Shown here: piece after piece, positions 1 to 5,847 of the stretch | How the letters are laid out: the number at the start of each line of letters is the position of its first letter | How positions within the stretch are numbered: the stretch's first letter is position 1 | DNA from: Acidobacteriota bacterium | GTDB lineage: Bacteria > Acidobacteriota > Terriglobia > Terriglobales > Acidobacteriaceae | Length of the DNA stretch: 5,847 bases | NCBI GenBank assembly: GCA_003224995.1 | Contig: QIAI01000508.1 | Coordinates: forward strand, 1 to 5,847 | Direction of reading: 5' to 3' | The notes under the pieces: generated by a model | Databases searched by the model: none | What the model was told of the DNA's origin: nothing | The model's input: the letters and a program-made list of their open reading frames with translations, nothing else | Program-made: the position numbers and the translations under genes

Positions 1-1389
1 GAAAAGCAGGCCATGACCTCGGGGCACATGCTACAGCAACTTGACGCTGAAATGGGACGAGTGGGTGAGCGCCTCACCGTCAGCCGATCTGAACTGCGGC
101 GCCTGGCTCTTGAACGTGCCGACCAGCAAGGCATTCTCGCCGCGCGTAGCCATGACATCGCGGTCGCCGAAGAGCGCCGCGCCGAAATCGAGCGCCGCGT
201 CTCCATCGCACAGGAGCGAATGATTTCGGTGAAGGAACGGCTGGACCTTGCCGCGCAAAACACTTCGCAGCACGTAGCACGCGTGGCCGGATTGGAAGAG
301 CGCCACCGTTCCGCCAGCAGCGGACATGATCGCATTCAATCGCTGGTTAGCGAGATGCGCGAGCGCGTACACGTGCTGCGCACGCAAATTGACGCGTCTG
401 CGGCCGAGAAAGTCCAGCGCGAGAACGAAAATCAGCTGCTCGCCAATCAACTGGTGGAGTTGGAAGCGGAGAAGAACGCCAGCGAAGCTCGAGAAGGCTT
501 GCTGCAGTTCGAGTCCGAACAAATTCGTGCTCGATTGTCGGAGATTGACGAAGCGCTGCGCGCCGCCAGGCAGCTTCTCGACCAGGCGCGCGACCGTCGC
601 GGCGAACTCTCCGCCACAGCCGCCAAGCTGCAATCCGATGCACAGTACATGGCGGAGTCCTGCCTGAATGACCTGGGCGTGCAGCGTCATGAATTGATGG
701 CCGACGGCACGATTCCGATTGCGACTGGAGAGCAACTCGCCGTCGAAGACCAGGCGTATCGGGAGATGCGCACGCGGCTCGACAACATGGGTCCAGTGAA
801 CATGATGGCTCTCGAGGAGTACAAGGAAACCGCAGAACGCCACCAGTTTCTTGAGACCCAGCGCCAGGACCTGCTCGACTCCATTCAGAACACGATCGCC
901 ACCATCAAGGAAATCGACGTCGTTTCACGCCAGAAGTTCGAAGAAGCCTTCCACAAGATCAACGAGAACTTCCAGCTCACTTTCCGGAAACTTTTCGGCG
1001 GCGGTCACGCGTTTATGCGGCTCACTGACGAGGAGAATAGTGCGGAGAGTGGCATCGACGTCGTGGCTTCGCCTCCGGGCAAGAAACTGCAGAATGTGTT
1101 GTTGCTGTCGGGCGGCGAGAAGGCCCTGACCGCGCTCTCCTTGCTGGTCGGGATCTTCCAGTACGCACCCAGTCCCTTCTGCATACTCGACGAAGTGGAT
1201 GCGCCGCTTGACGAAGCCAACGTCGGCCGCTTCACCGAACTGGTGCGCGAAATGAGCGTGCAGACCCAGTTCGTGCTTATCACCCACAGCAAGAAGACGA
1301 TGAGCATCGCGCCGGTGCTGTACGGCGTCACCATGCAGGAACCGGGTGTTTCCAAGCTGGTTTCCGTCCGCTTTGGTGCGACGGCATAA
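1..1389 (+). CDS. smc: SMC chromosome-condensation ATPase, C-terminal part (5' truncated by window edge)
   Basis: This is the C-terminal portion of the Structural Maintenance of Chromosomes protein, the ATPase core of bacterial condensin, which acts with ScpA/ScpB in chromosome organisation and segregation. The reading frame is open from base 1, so the Met at 13 is internal and the true start lies outside the window. About the first 250 residues are a charged, Ala/Glu/Arg-rich heptad-like coiled coil (the returning arm after the hinge). Next come the conserved MGPVNMMALEEY element (about 787-822) and the C-terminal ATPase head. The ABC signature LSGGEK is at 1105-1122, Walker B FCILDEVD with catalytic Glu at 1192-1194, the D-loop follows, and the His-switch ITHS is at about 1279-1290. 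Walker A and the hinge are not in the window. The motif set and the coiled coil without a zinc hook fit SMC rather than RecN, SbcC or RecF. A strong terminator follows 33 nt after the stop. Confidence 0.96.
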   Translation, partial: EKQAMTSGHMLQQLDAEMGRVGERLTVSRSELRRLALERADQQGILAARSHDIAVAEERRAEIERRVSIAQERMISVKERLDLAAQNTSQHVARVAGLEERHRSASSGHDRIQSLVSEMRERVHVLRTQIDASAAEKVQRENENQLLANQLVELEAEKNASEAREGLLQFESEQIRARLSEIDEALRAARQLLDQARDRRGELSATAAKLQSDAQYMAESCLNDLGVQRHELMADGTIPIATGEQLAVEDQAYREMRTRLDNMGPVNMMALEEYKETAERHQFLETQRQDLLDSIQNTIATIKEIDVVSRQKFEEAFHKINENFQLTFRKLFGGGHAFMRLTDEENSAESGIDVVASPPGKKLQNVLLLSGGEKALTALSLLVGIFQYAPSPFCILDEVDAPLDEANVGRFTELVREMSVQTQFVLITHSKKTMSIAPVLYGVTMQEPGVSKLVSVRFGATA

Positions 1390-1420
1390 AATTTGTTGCG
1401 AGCTCCTCAGCTCACATGTT

Positions 1421-1450
1421 AAGGACGCGGTCGGCCGCGTCCTCTTTTTT
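1421..1450 (+). terminator. Intrinsic terminator of smc
   Basis: A perfect 8-bp GC-rich stem (GGACGCGG at 1423-1430 with CCGCGTCC at 1435-1442) closes a TCGG tetraloop. It is followed by TCTTTTTT (1443-1450), the classic Rho-independent layout. It begins about 33 nt after the smc stop codon and separates smc from the purC cluster. Confidence 0.93.
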
Positions 1451-1577
1451 CGTCCCGAATATCCACGTTCATCCTCAGGTTTTCCACACACCGATCTCCC
1501 GCAAATGCCGTAGCTAGCAATCGTTCTCGCGGATGCTTCGAGGTGTCAATCCTTTTCGACTCAAGAGAATGGGACCT

Positions 1578-1593
1578 TCACACACGGGTGTGA
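1578..1593. repeat. 16-bp near-palindrome upstream of the purC promoter, possible operator
   Basis: TCACACACGGGTGTGA reads as two 6-base arms, TCACAC and GTGTGA, around ACGG; 14 of 16 positions are symmetric. It ends 9 bp before the predicted -35 box, so its centre is about 51 bp upstream of the predicted transcription start, where an activator could bind. The half-sites are in the opposite order to the CRP/FNR layout (TGTGA then TCACA). No regulator is identified and one such repeat could arise by chance. Apart from this, the terminator and the promoter, nothing is recognisable in the 1390-1627 spacer. Confidence 0.35.
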
Positions 1594-1602
1594 CGTAAAC
1601 CG

Positions 1603-1630
1603 TTGACAAAAATTTCTGGCCAGCTAGAAT
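1603..1630 (+). promoter_or_regulatory. Sigma70-type promoter for the purC-cvpA-HTH cluster
   Basis: The -35 box TTGACA (1603-1608, 6/6 match) and -10 box TAGAAT (1625-1630, 5/6 match) are separated by 16 bp, including an A/T-rich start to the spacer. Transcription would begin near 1636-1638. This is the only strong promoter-like pair seen in the smc-purC gap. The -10 TAG is also the in-frame stop that bounds the purC reading frame on its 5' side. Confidence 0.75.
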
Positions 1631-1687
1631 ACGCCACTTCTTCTTCATACCGAATTCCAAGATCTTCAACTCCACGCGAGTGGGAAG

Positions 1688-2524
1688 GTGCGGGATGTCT
1701 ATCGCCTGGATAGCGATCGCCTGCTTTTCGTGGCCACCGATCGCATTTCGGCGTTCGATTACATTCTGGCCACTGGCATTCCGTACAAAGGAAAGGTACT
1801 CAATCAGATTTCGCTGTTTTGGTTCGAATTCTTAAAGGACGTCGTCCCCAACCATCTGCTGACCGCTGATGTAAATCAGTATCCGGCCGAGATCCGGAAG
1901 TATGCCGACCAGCTCCGCGGCCGCTCAATGGTCGTCATCAGCGCAGAGATGTTCCCCGTCGAATGCGTCGTGCGTGGCTACATCTCCGGCTCGGCGTGGA
2001 AGGAATACAAGGCCACCGGCAAGGTCTGCGGTATCGAACTGCCCAAGGACCTTCGCGAATCGGATAAGCTCCCGGAGCCCATCTTCACGCCTTCCACCAA
2101 GGCGACCAGCGGTCATGACGAGAATATCCCTTTCTCGGAAATGGTCCGGCTGGTTGGGGCAGAACTGGCGGAAGAGCTTCGCGACTTAACTCTCAAGGTC
2201 TATAAGAAAGCCGCCGATTACGCGCGCACGCGGGGCATCATCATTGCCGACACCAAGTTTGAGTTCGGACGTACGGCCCGGGGCGTTACCTTGGCTGACG
2301 AAGTTCTTACGCCAGACTCATCGCGCTTTTGGCCAGCGGACAAGTATGAGCCCGGTCGCGCGCAGGATTCGTACGACAAGCAGTACGTCCGCGACTATCT
2401 GGAGGAGATTCGCTGGAACAAGCAGCCACCCGCGCCGGGGTTGCCGGTCGAGGTGGCGCGAAAGACCAGCGAGAAATACCTGGAAGCGTATCAGCAGCTG
2501 ACCGGACGCAGGCTGGATGTTTGA
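1688..2524 (+). CDS. purC: Phosphoribosylaminoimidazole-succinocarboxamide (SAICAR) synthase
   Basis: It catalyses ATP-dependent ligation of CAIR with L-aspartate to give SAICAR in de novo purine synthesis in the cytosol. Counting from GTG 1688, diagnostic segments are VRDVY (1-5), VATDRISAFD (15-24), KGKVLNQ (34-40), PVECVVRGYISGSAW (90-104), TKATSGHDENI (137-147), IIIADTKFEFG (184-194) and DEVLTPDSSRFW (204-215). The long C-terminal tail places it in the long, yeast-like branch of the family (about 290-300 residues). Starting at GTG gives 278 residues and removes the Gly-Lys of the conserved GKVRDVY nucleotide-binding strand. In-frame codons before it still read like the family N-terminus (LHTEFQDLQLHASGK) back to about 1631, yet contain no ATG, GTG or TTG, and no well-spaced Shine-Dalgarno precedes 1688. 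The product call is secure; the 5' boundary is not. cvpA begins 27 nt downstream. Confidence 0.95.
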   Translation: MRDVYRLDSDRLLFVATDRISAFDYILATGIPYKGKVLNQISLFWFEFLKDVVPNHLLTADVNQYPAEIRKYADQLRGRSMVVISAEMFPVECVVRGYISGSAWKEYKATGKVCGIELPKDLRESDKLPEPIFTPSTKATSGHDENIPFSEMVRLVGAELAEELRDLTLKVYKKAADYARTRGIIIADTKFEFGRTARGVTLADEVLTPDSSRFWPADKYEPGRAQDSYDKQYVRDYLEEIRWNKQPPAPGLPVEVARKTSEKYLEAYQQLTGRRLDV

Positions 2525-2551
2525 ACCTCATGGGCGCTGCGGAACCCGGCA

Positions 2552-3103
2552 ATGAACCTCGCGGATTGGATCATCCTGGGAGTTGTGGTGGTATCGGCTG
2601 CGGTGGCGGCGTCTGAAGGTTTTTTCCATCAGGCATTCGGGCTTGCGGGTTTGGTGGTCGGCTATCTTTTGGCAGCTTGGCAATATCATCGCCTGGCGGC
2701 GCGGTTTGCACCCGATTTGAAATCGCCGTGGTTGGGTGATATCGCGGCTTTTTGCGCGATCTTTCTCGCGGTTGTGATCCTCGCGGGGATCATCGGGCGA
2801 ATTGTCCGGTGGGCAATCAAGGAAGCCGGGCTGAGCATGTTTGACCGGCTATTGGGCGCGTTGCTGGGCGTGCTGAAAGGAGCGCTGTTCGTGGCCATCA
2901 TTTTGATGGGCATGACCGCCTTCACCCCGACTTCGCAGATGTTGGAAGGTTCCGAACTCGCGCCGTATTTTCTGGTAGTGGGAAGAGCCGCGATCTGGTT
3001 AGCTCCGTCCCAGCTGCGCGCCAAGTTTTACGAGGGCCTCGACATGGTTCGCCGTGCACACGTGCCGACGTCTCCGATGCTGGCTCCCAAGGCCTCGCAA
3101 TAG
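2552..3103 (+). CDS. cvpA: CvpA family inner-membrane protein
   Basis: This 183-residue protein has four hydrophobic segments at about residues 5-20, 25-45, 64-86 and 103-125, followed by a more polar C-terminal tail of about 55 residues. The N-terminal NLADWIILGVV opening, the early EGFFHQAFGLAG loop and the LLGALLGVLKGALF segment match the CvpA (colicin V production) family. In Escherichia coli cvpA lies upstream of purF and is linked to colicin V export and envelope stress tolerance; its biochemical activity is unsettled. The ATG at 2552 is the only good start because the protein begins directly with the first membrane helix. It has only a weak GGA-type ribosome site. With 27 nt after purC and no terminator between, co-transcription with purC is likely. 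The molecular role here is unknown. Confidence 0.9.
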   Translation: MNLADWIILGVVVVSAAVAASEGFFHQAFGLAGLVVGYLLAAWQYHRLAARFAPDLKSPWLGDIAAFCAIFLAVVILAGIIGRIVRWAIKEAGLSMFDRLLGALLGVLKGALFVAIILMGMTAFTPTSQMLEGSELAPYFLVVGRAAIWLAPSQLRAKFYEGLDMVRRAHVPTSPMLAPKASQ

Positions 3104-3144
3104 AGGGCCGCTGCAATCTACACTGACGTTTTGTTCAACAGAAA

Positions 3145-3151
3145 GAGAGAG
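3145..3151 (+). promoter_or_regulatory. Ribosome binding site that sets the HTH protein start at GTG 3155
   Basis: The purine-rich run GAGAGAG lies just upstream of GTG 3155, with only 3 bases separating the run from the codon; counting its first GAGAG as the core gives a spacing of about 5. The alternative in-frame TTG at 3131 has no purine-rich sequence before it (it is preceded by CTGACGTT). This favours the GTG start. Confidence 0.6.
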
Positions 3152-3154
3152 CCC

Positions 3155-3433
3155 GTGAAAGATCAACTTGAAGCGCTCATCCTGCAGATGTATAAGAGCA
3201 ACATCCTCTACTCAGAGGCGGTACGTGAGTTCAAGAAGCGCTTTATCCTAACTGTGCTCCAGGAAAACAAGGGCAACCAGTGCCGGGCCGCCCGCGAGCT
3301 GGGCATGCACCGCAACACACTCAGCCGCACATTGAGCGAACTGAAGATTGACGTTCGCCAGTTGCGCGACGGGGTGAAGCGTCCGCCGCGCAGTGCTCGC
3401 CCCCTTCCGATCGAAAAGAAAGCCATCCGTTAA
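3155..3433 (+). CDS. Small Fis-like helix-turn-helix DNA-binding protein
   Basis: This 92-residue protein begins KDQLEALILQMY and carries a C-terminal HTH of the Fis/HTH_8 type: RFILTVLQENKGNQ (29-42) leads into the HTH RAARELGMHRNTLSRTLSEL (44-63), where the RNTLSR stretch sits in the recognition helix. A basic, proline-containing tail follows (about 68-92, rich in Arg and Lys). The length resembles free-standing Fis (about 98 residues). There is no AAA+ or receiver domain as in NtrC-type regulators, and no signal peptide or membrane segment. It probably acts as a dimeric DNA-binding or nucleoid-associated regulator in the cytoplasm; its targets cannot be read from the sequence. It lies about 50 nt after cvpA with no clear promoter of its own, so it is probably the last gene of the purC cluster. 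An 8-residue longer form from TTG 3131 is possible but lacks a ribosome site. Confidence 0.85.
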   Translation: MKDQLEALILQMYKSNILYSEAVREFKKRFILTVLQENKGNQCRAARELGMHRNTLSRTLSELKIDVRQLRDGVKRPPRSARPLPIEKKAIR

Positions 3434-3470
3434 CTCGAACCCGTTAACCAAGTGGTTCCGTACCAAAACA

Positions 3471-3507
3471 AAGGGCAGCCTGCTAACAGGCTGCCCTTGC
3501 TCTTTTA
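3471..3507. terminator. Bidirectional intrinsic terminator between convergent genes
   Basis: A perfect 12-bp stem (AAGGGCAGCCTG at 3471-3482 with CAGGCTGCCCTT at 3487-3498) closes a CTAA loop. On the plus strand it is followed by GCTCTTTTA. On the minus strand the stem runs into TTTGTTTTGG, the complement of the A-rich stretch at about 3464-3473. It therefore can stop transcripts from both the HTH gene (plus) and the TPR gene (minus), whose stop codons flank it. Confidence 0.92.
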
Positions 3508-3527
3508 GGCGATTCCCGAGGTCGGGG

Positions 3528-4820
3528 TTATTGAGCCGGCTTCTTGCGTGCTGCCGGCTTCTTGGTCGCCGGAGGCGCTTTCGCCTTCAGGATGAACTGG
3601 AAATCGGCTTGCTCCTTCGGCATCAACCGGGCCGGGATGGCAGCCGTCATGGTCAGATCGATGTCCGCCCGCTTCGCGTCGATATCATCGGAGCTGCCAG
3701 CCAGCTTGAGATTGGTGGGCGAGGTGATGGTTAGGACCTGCGCCGCCATTTGCAGCGGCTTCCCTTTCAACACGCCCCATACCTTCTCGACATCCTCCGG
3801 CTTTCCTTCGGACAGAACCAGCTGCCACTCCGCGAAGCTCATTTCCTCGACCTTCTTGGTCTTGACGAGATCGGCAGCCTGGTCGGCTGGGCTCGGTGGG
3901 ACGTATTGCGTAATCGTGAATCCAGCGGGAGGAACGCCGGTGGTCGAGGCCTTGGCTTGCGCCATCACATCGGTCCATCCCTGGTCAGAACCGTGGTACT
4001 TGGTGTACTGCGACTTTCCGTATTTCTCGATCTGTGGCTGCATTTGCGGCGGGGCCAGGCTCGCTGCGCGCGCTGCGAACCACGATCCGTTGACCACATC
4101 CGGGGGTGTGGATTGTAAGTACGCCAAGGCTAGAGGATAGATGATGCTGAAGTCGGTGGGAGTGACTTCGGCTGCCGCCCGAAGACCTTTGATCGCAGTT
4201 GGAAAATCTTTCTTTTGCAGTGCAGCGACGCCCACCGCGGCGTTGAAGATACCCCCCATCTGCTTCTTGAGATTCTGGTAGTCGGCATCCGACATTTCAG
4301 CCGGCTTGCTAAAGCTGTCGAGCGCGGTCAAGCCTTTTTGGCCATATTGCTCGGCATCGGCCAGGTTCTGCTGGGGATTTTGGCCCGCCTGTGCTGCCAC
4401 TCGCTTGCTGTAGGCCAGAAGCGCCAGGGCGCGCACATTGTTCGGATTCAATTGCAAAAGGCGCTGCGCCGTGTCGCCCATCTTCGCCGGGTCGCCCTTC
4501 TGCTGGTACGTACCCATCAGGATCTCAAGCGCATCTTCCTTCATCACGCTGTTGGGATACTGCGTGAGAAATGCCTCGAGGCCGCTGATCTTGGCTGCCG
4601 GGTCCGCCTGTTGAACCGCACCCACGTAGGCGTTGTACTCCGCGGGATCCTTGATCTCTTTCTTCTGTTGCGGCGACGCGGCTTGGCCTTGCGGCTGAAC
4701 GCTGGGAGAAGTCTGTTGCGGTGCGGCCGGTTGTGCCTGAGGCTGGGACTGCGGCTGCGCCCCGGTCTGCGCGGCGGCCACTGCACTTCCAAGCACAATC
4801 GTGAGTAGAATCTTGTTCAT
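3528..4820 (-). CDS. Exported TPR-repeat protein with Q/P/A-rich linker, function unknown
   Basis: This 430-residue protein starts with a short Sec-type signal peptide (MNKILLTIVLGSAVAAAQ; likely cleavage near residue 17), so it probably works in the periplasm or outside the cell. Residues 19-52 are a low-complexity Gln/Pro/Ala linker. Residues about 60-260 form helical repeats of TPR type; the clearest units are near 63-90, 93-127 and 190-222, with A-x-x-L spacing and LNPNN or VTPTD turns. Residues about 300-412 form a separate, beta-rich looking domain (WGVLKGKPLQMAAQVLTI, DIDLTMTAAIPARLMP), perhaps OB-like, though that is only a guess. A basic Lys/Ala/Pro tail ends the protein. TPR proteins usually scaffold other proteins; the partner is not evident. 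An AAGGAG ribosome site sits 8 nt before ATG 4820, supporting the start. Similar secreted TPR proteins are, from general knowledge, frequent in Acidobacteriota. The gene is monocistronic, convergent with the HTH gene and divergent from the SDR gene. Confidence 0.87.
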   Translation of the reverse strand: MNKILLTIVLGSAVAAAQTGAQPQSQPQAQPAAPQQTSPSVQPQGQAASPQQKKEIKDPAEYNAYVGAVQQADPAAKISGLEAFLTQYPNSVMKEDALEILMGTYQQKGDPAKMGDTAQRLLQLNPNNVRALALLAYSKRVAAQAGQNPQQNLADAEQYGQKGLTALDSFSKPAEMSDADYQNLKKQMGGIFNAAVGVAALQKKDFPTAIKGLRAAAEVTPTDFSIIYPLALAYLQSTPPDVVNGSWFAARAASLAPPQMQPQIEKYGKSQYTKYHGSDQGWTDVMAQAKASTTGVPPAGFTITQYVPPSPADQAADLVKTKKVEEMSFAEWQLVLSEGKPEDVEKVWGVLKGKPLQMAAQVLTITSPTNLKLAGSSDDIDAKRADIDLTMTAAIPARLMPKEQADFQFILKAKAPPATKKPAARKKPAQ

Positions 4821-4828
4821 TCGTATGG

Positions 4829-4834
4829 CTCCTT
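4829..4834 (-). promoter_or_regulatory. Ribosome binding site of the TPR gene
   Basis: Read on the minus strand, AAGGAG lies 8 nt upstream of the ATG whose first base is 4820. It is a strong, well-spaced Shine-Dalgarno and fixes the start of the exported protein directly at its signal peptide. Confidence 0.85.
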
Positions 4835-4839
4835 GAGTT

Positions 4840-4915
4840 CTCGGGAAAATACAGCGACGTCATCCTGCCCGAGCCCGCAGTCCGAACTCGGTTCGCGTGC
4901 CTAAGCCACAGGATG
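4840..4915 (-). other. Possible structured 5' leader of the TPR gene
   Basis: In the predicted minus-strand leader, CATCCTG (4915-4909) can pair with CAGGATG (4867-4861). This encloses a small hairpin with CGAAC arms (4895-4891 with 4887-4883) and a 3-nt loop. CTCGGG (4873-4868) can instead pair with CCCGAG (4845-4840), which ends five bases before the ribosome site. The second pairing encloses one strand of the first, so the two would be alternatives or a pseudoknot. I do not recognise a known riboswitch class. Short stems like these are expected occasionally by chance in GC-rich DNA. Confidence 0.25.
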
Positions 4916-4977
4916 CCGGAAGCGCCTCGGCTTCTCCTGTAAGGCAAAAGGGAGCCAAGGCCGTTTCCGGTGAGCGG

Positions 4978-5007
4978 ATTATAAGTACCTGCTCCTCAAT
5001 ATGGCAA
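4978..5007 (-). promoter_or_regulatory. Sigma70-type promoter for the TPR gene
   Basis: On the minus strand, TTGCCA (5007-5002, 5/6 match to the -35 consensus) is followed after 18 bp by TATAAT (4983-4978, 6/6 match to the -10 consensus). Transcription would start near 4971, leaving a leader of about 150 nt before the TPR start codon. No equally good plus-strand promoter for the divergent SDR gene was found in this 291-bp gap; TATAAG at 4980-4985 is a weak candidate without a clear -35. Confidence 0.65.
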
Positions 5008-5098
5008 GCCACAAGCGAGACCCGAGCCTCGTTCTTGTTAAGATGCGGGGATCACTCGCGCGGGATGGATCACTTCCTGCGCAGATCCCCCACCAACC

Positions 5099-5103
5099 GG
5101 AGG
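5099..5103 (+). promoter_or_regulatory. Ribosome binding site that sets the SDR start at ATG 5112
   Basis: GGAGG lies 8 nt before ATG 5112. The longer in-frame reading from ATG 5001 has no comparable site and would add a 37-residue polar stretch unlike the family, so 5112 is preferred. Confidence 0.85.
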
Positions 5104-5111
5104 CAACCAAA

Positions 5112-5837
5112 ATGTCGACCACTGGAAATGTACTGGCCGGGCAAGTCGCGGTGGTAACCGGCGCCGGACGCGGCATTGGGGCGGCCATTGCCGCCACACT
5201 CTCCCAGCTTGGCGCCTCGGTCGTCGTGTCCGGAAGGACGCCGGCCCACCTTGAGCAGACAGTCGGATCGATTTCCCAGGCCGGGAATCAGGCCGAGTCC
5301 GTGCCCTGCGACGTGACTTCCGCTCACTCCGTTCAAAATCTGGCCGAGCACGTCCAGAAAAAATACCGCCGCCTCGATATCCTGGTGAACAATGCCGGCA
5401 TCGGAGGCTTCTCCTCTCCCCTGCACCAGCTTCCCCTTGAAGACTGGGATGGCATTCTCAACACGAACCTGCGAGGGGTTTTTTATACGATCCGCGCCCT
5501 CGCTCCGCTCATGATCCAGGCGCGCAGCGGCCACATCATCAACATTTCTTCGCTCGCCGGAAAAAATGCCCTTCCCAATGGCGCCGCATATGCCGCTTCG
5601 AAATGGGGATTAAATGGCCTTAGCTATTCCGTCGCCGAGGAACTGCGTGCTCACAATATCCGGGTTGCCGTGATCTGCCCAGGATCTACCAATACGGACC
5701 TGTCACCTCATGCAGGTAAAAATCCCTCGCGCATGCTGCAGCCTGACGATGTCGCGCATGTGGTCCAGATGCTGGTGACACAATCCCCGCAGTCGTTTGC
5801 CAGCGAAGTGCTGCTGCGGCCTACCATGAAGCCTTGA
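5112..5837 (+). CDS. Classical short-chain dehydrogenase/reductase (FabG-like SDR)
   Basis: This complete 241-residue cytosolic NAD(P)(H)-dependent oxidoreductase has a Rossmann fold. Visible motifs are TGAGRGIG (16-23, dinucleotide-binding glycines), GR at 41-42 after the second strand (the Arg favours NADP(H)), CDVT (66-69), NNAG (93-96), and the catalytic tetrad Asn119, Ser147, Tyr160 and Lys164 (YAASK). PG at 190-191 follows the sixth strand. All catalytic residues are intact and the length is normal for a classical SDR (about 250). The substrate cannot be predicted: SDRs of this look are often labelled 3-oxoacyl-ACP reductase, but the short C-terminus (SEVLLRPTMKP) and the absence of fatty-acid genes nearby argue against assuming FabG itself. 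The start is set by a GGAGG site. It is divergent from the TPR gene, and its downstream neighbour is outside the window. Confidence 0.92.
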   Translation: MSTTGNVLAGQVAVVTGAGRGIGAAIAATLSQLGASVVVSGRTPAHLEQTVGSISQAGNQAESVPCDVTSAHSVQNLAEHVQKKYRRLDILVNNAGIGGFSSPLHQLPLEDWDGILNTNLRGVFYTIRALAPLMIQARSGHIINISSLAGKNALPNGAAYAASKWGLNGLSYSVAEELRAHNIRVAVICPGSTNTDLSPHAGKNPSRMLQPDDVAHVVQMLVTQSPQSFASEVLLRPTMKP

Positions 5838-5847
5838 GATCGGAACG

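Noticed and set aside
31..843. Long minus-strand open frame (270 codons) opposite smc
   Set aside because: It is antisense to a clearly conserved SMC coiled coil. High GC and Ala/Arg/Glu codons suppress stops on the other strand. It has no recognisable domain and no ribosome site.
1390..1440. GAGCT-CCTC-AGCTC small inverted repeat after the smc stop
   Set aside because: The stem is only 5 bp, has no T-tract and lies beside a much stronger terminator.
925..1491. Minus-strand open frame (188 codons) overlapping the SMC ATPase head and its terminator
   Set aside because: It lies opposite the conserved signature and Walker B codons and crosses the smc terminator. The composition is that of a shadow frame.
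1578..1593. CRP/FNR-type binding site
   Set aside because: The half-sites are in the reverse order (TCACA first, TGTGA second), so the CRP consensus is not met.
4681..4770. Apparent short repeats rich in GGCTG and CTGCG
   Set aside because: They encode the Gln/Pro/Ala linker of the exported protein. They are irregular low complexity, not a CRISPR array or tandem repeat.
4215..4808. Plus-strand open frame (197 codons) opposite the TPR gene
   Set aside because: It is a Leu/Arg-rich product of reading the Q/P/A-rich gene backwards. The real gene on the minus strand has a promoter, a ribosome site and a signal peptide.
5001..5111. 37-residue N-terminal extension of the SDR from ATG 5001
   Set aside because: There is no ribosome site, the extension is polar and unlike SDR N-termini, and a GGAGG site supports ATG 5112.

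Overview
This looks like an ordinary chromosomal housekeeping region from a GC-rich, free-living bacterium. The best guess is Acidobacteriota, near Koribacter-type lineages. That guess is an inference from three things: the style of the secreted, Q/P-rich TPR protein, the small Fis-like regulator behind cvpA, and the long-form purC. No marker gene is present to prove it. I see no mobile element, CRISPR array, tRNA, rRNA or defence system.

Layout, left to right. (1) The 3' part of an SMC chromosome-condensation ATPase gene runs off the left edge and ends at a strong intrinsic terminator. (2) After about 240 bp of non-coding DNA holding a near-palindrome and a sigma70-type promoter, a same-strand cluster follows: purC (SAICAR synthase, purine biosynthesis), cvpA (four-helix inner-membrane protein) and a 92-residue Fis-like helix-turn-helix protein. 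The spacing (27 and about 50 nt) and the absence of an internal terminator suggest one transcript. (3) A perfect 12-bp hairpin with T-tracts on both strands closes that cluster and also the convergent gene beyond it. (4) A minus-strand gene encodes an exported TPR protein with a low-complexity Q/P/A linker. It has a recognisable promoter and a leader of about 150 nt. (5) Divergent from it, a complete classical short-chain dehydrogenase/reductase gene ends just before the right edge.

How the genes relate: purC and cvpA are a known type of neighbour pair, since cvpA also accompanies purine genes in proteobacteria. The Fis-like protein may be a regulator or nucleoid protein co-expressed with them. 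The smc, TPR and SDR genes appear to be independent transcription units.

The observation most worth checking is the purC 5' end. Family-like coding sequence continues about 19 codons upstream of the only usable start codon (GTG at 1688), but no ATG, GTG or TTG lies in that extension, and the promoter -10 box abuts it. Weaker items are a 16-bp near-palindrome upstream of the purC promoter and possible alternative RNA pairings in the TPR-gene leader. I did not find convincing evidence of a previously undescribed system.
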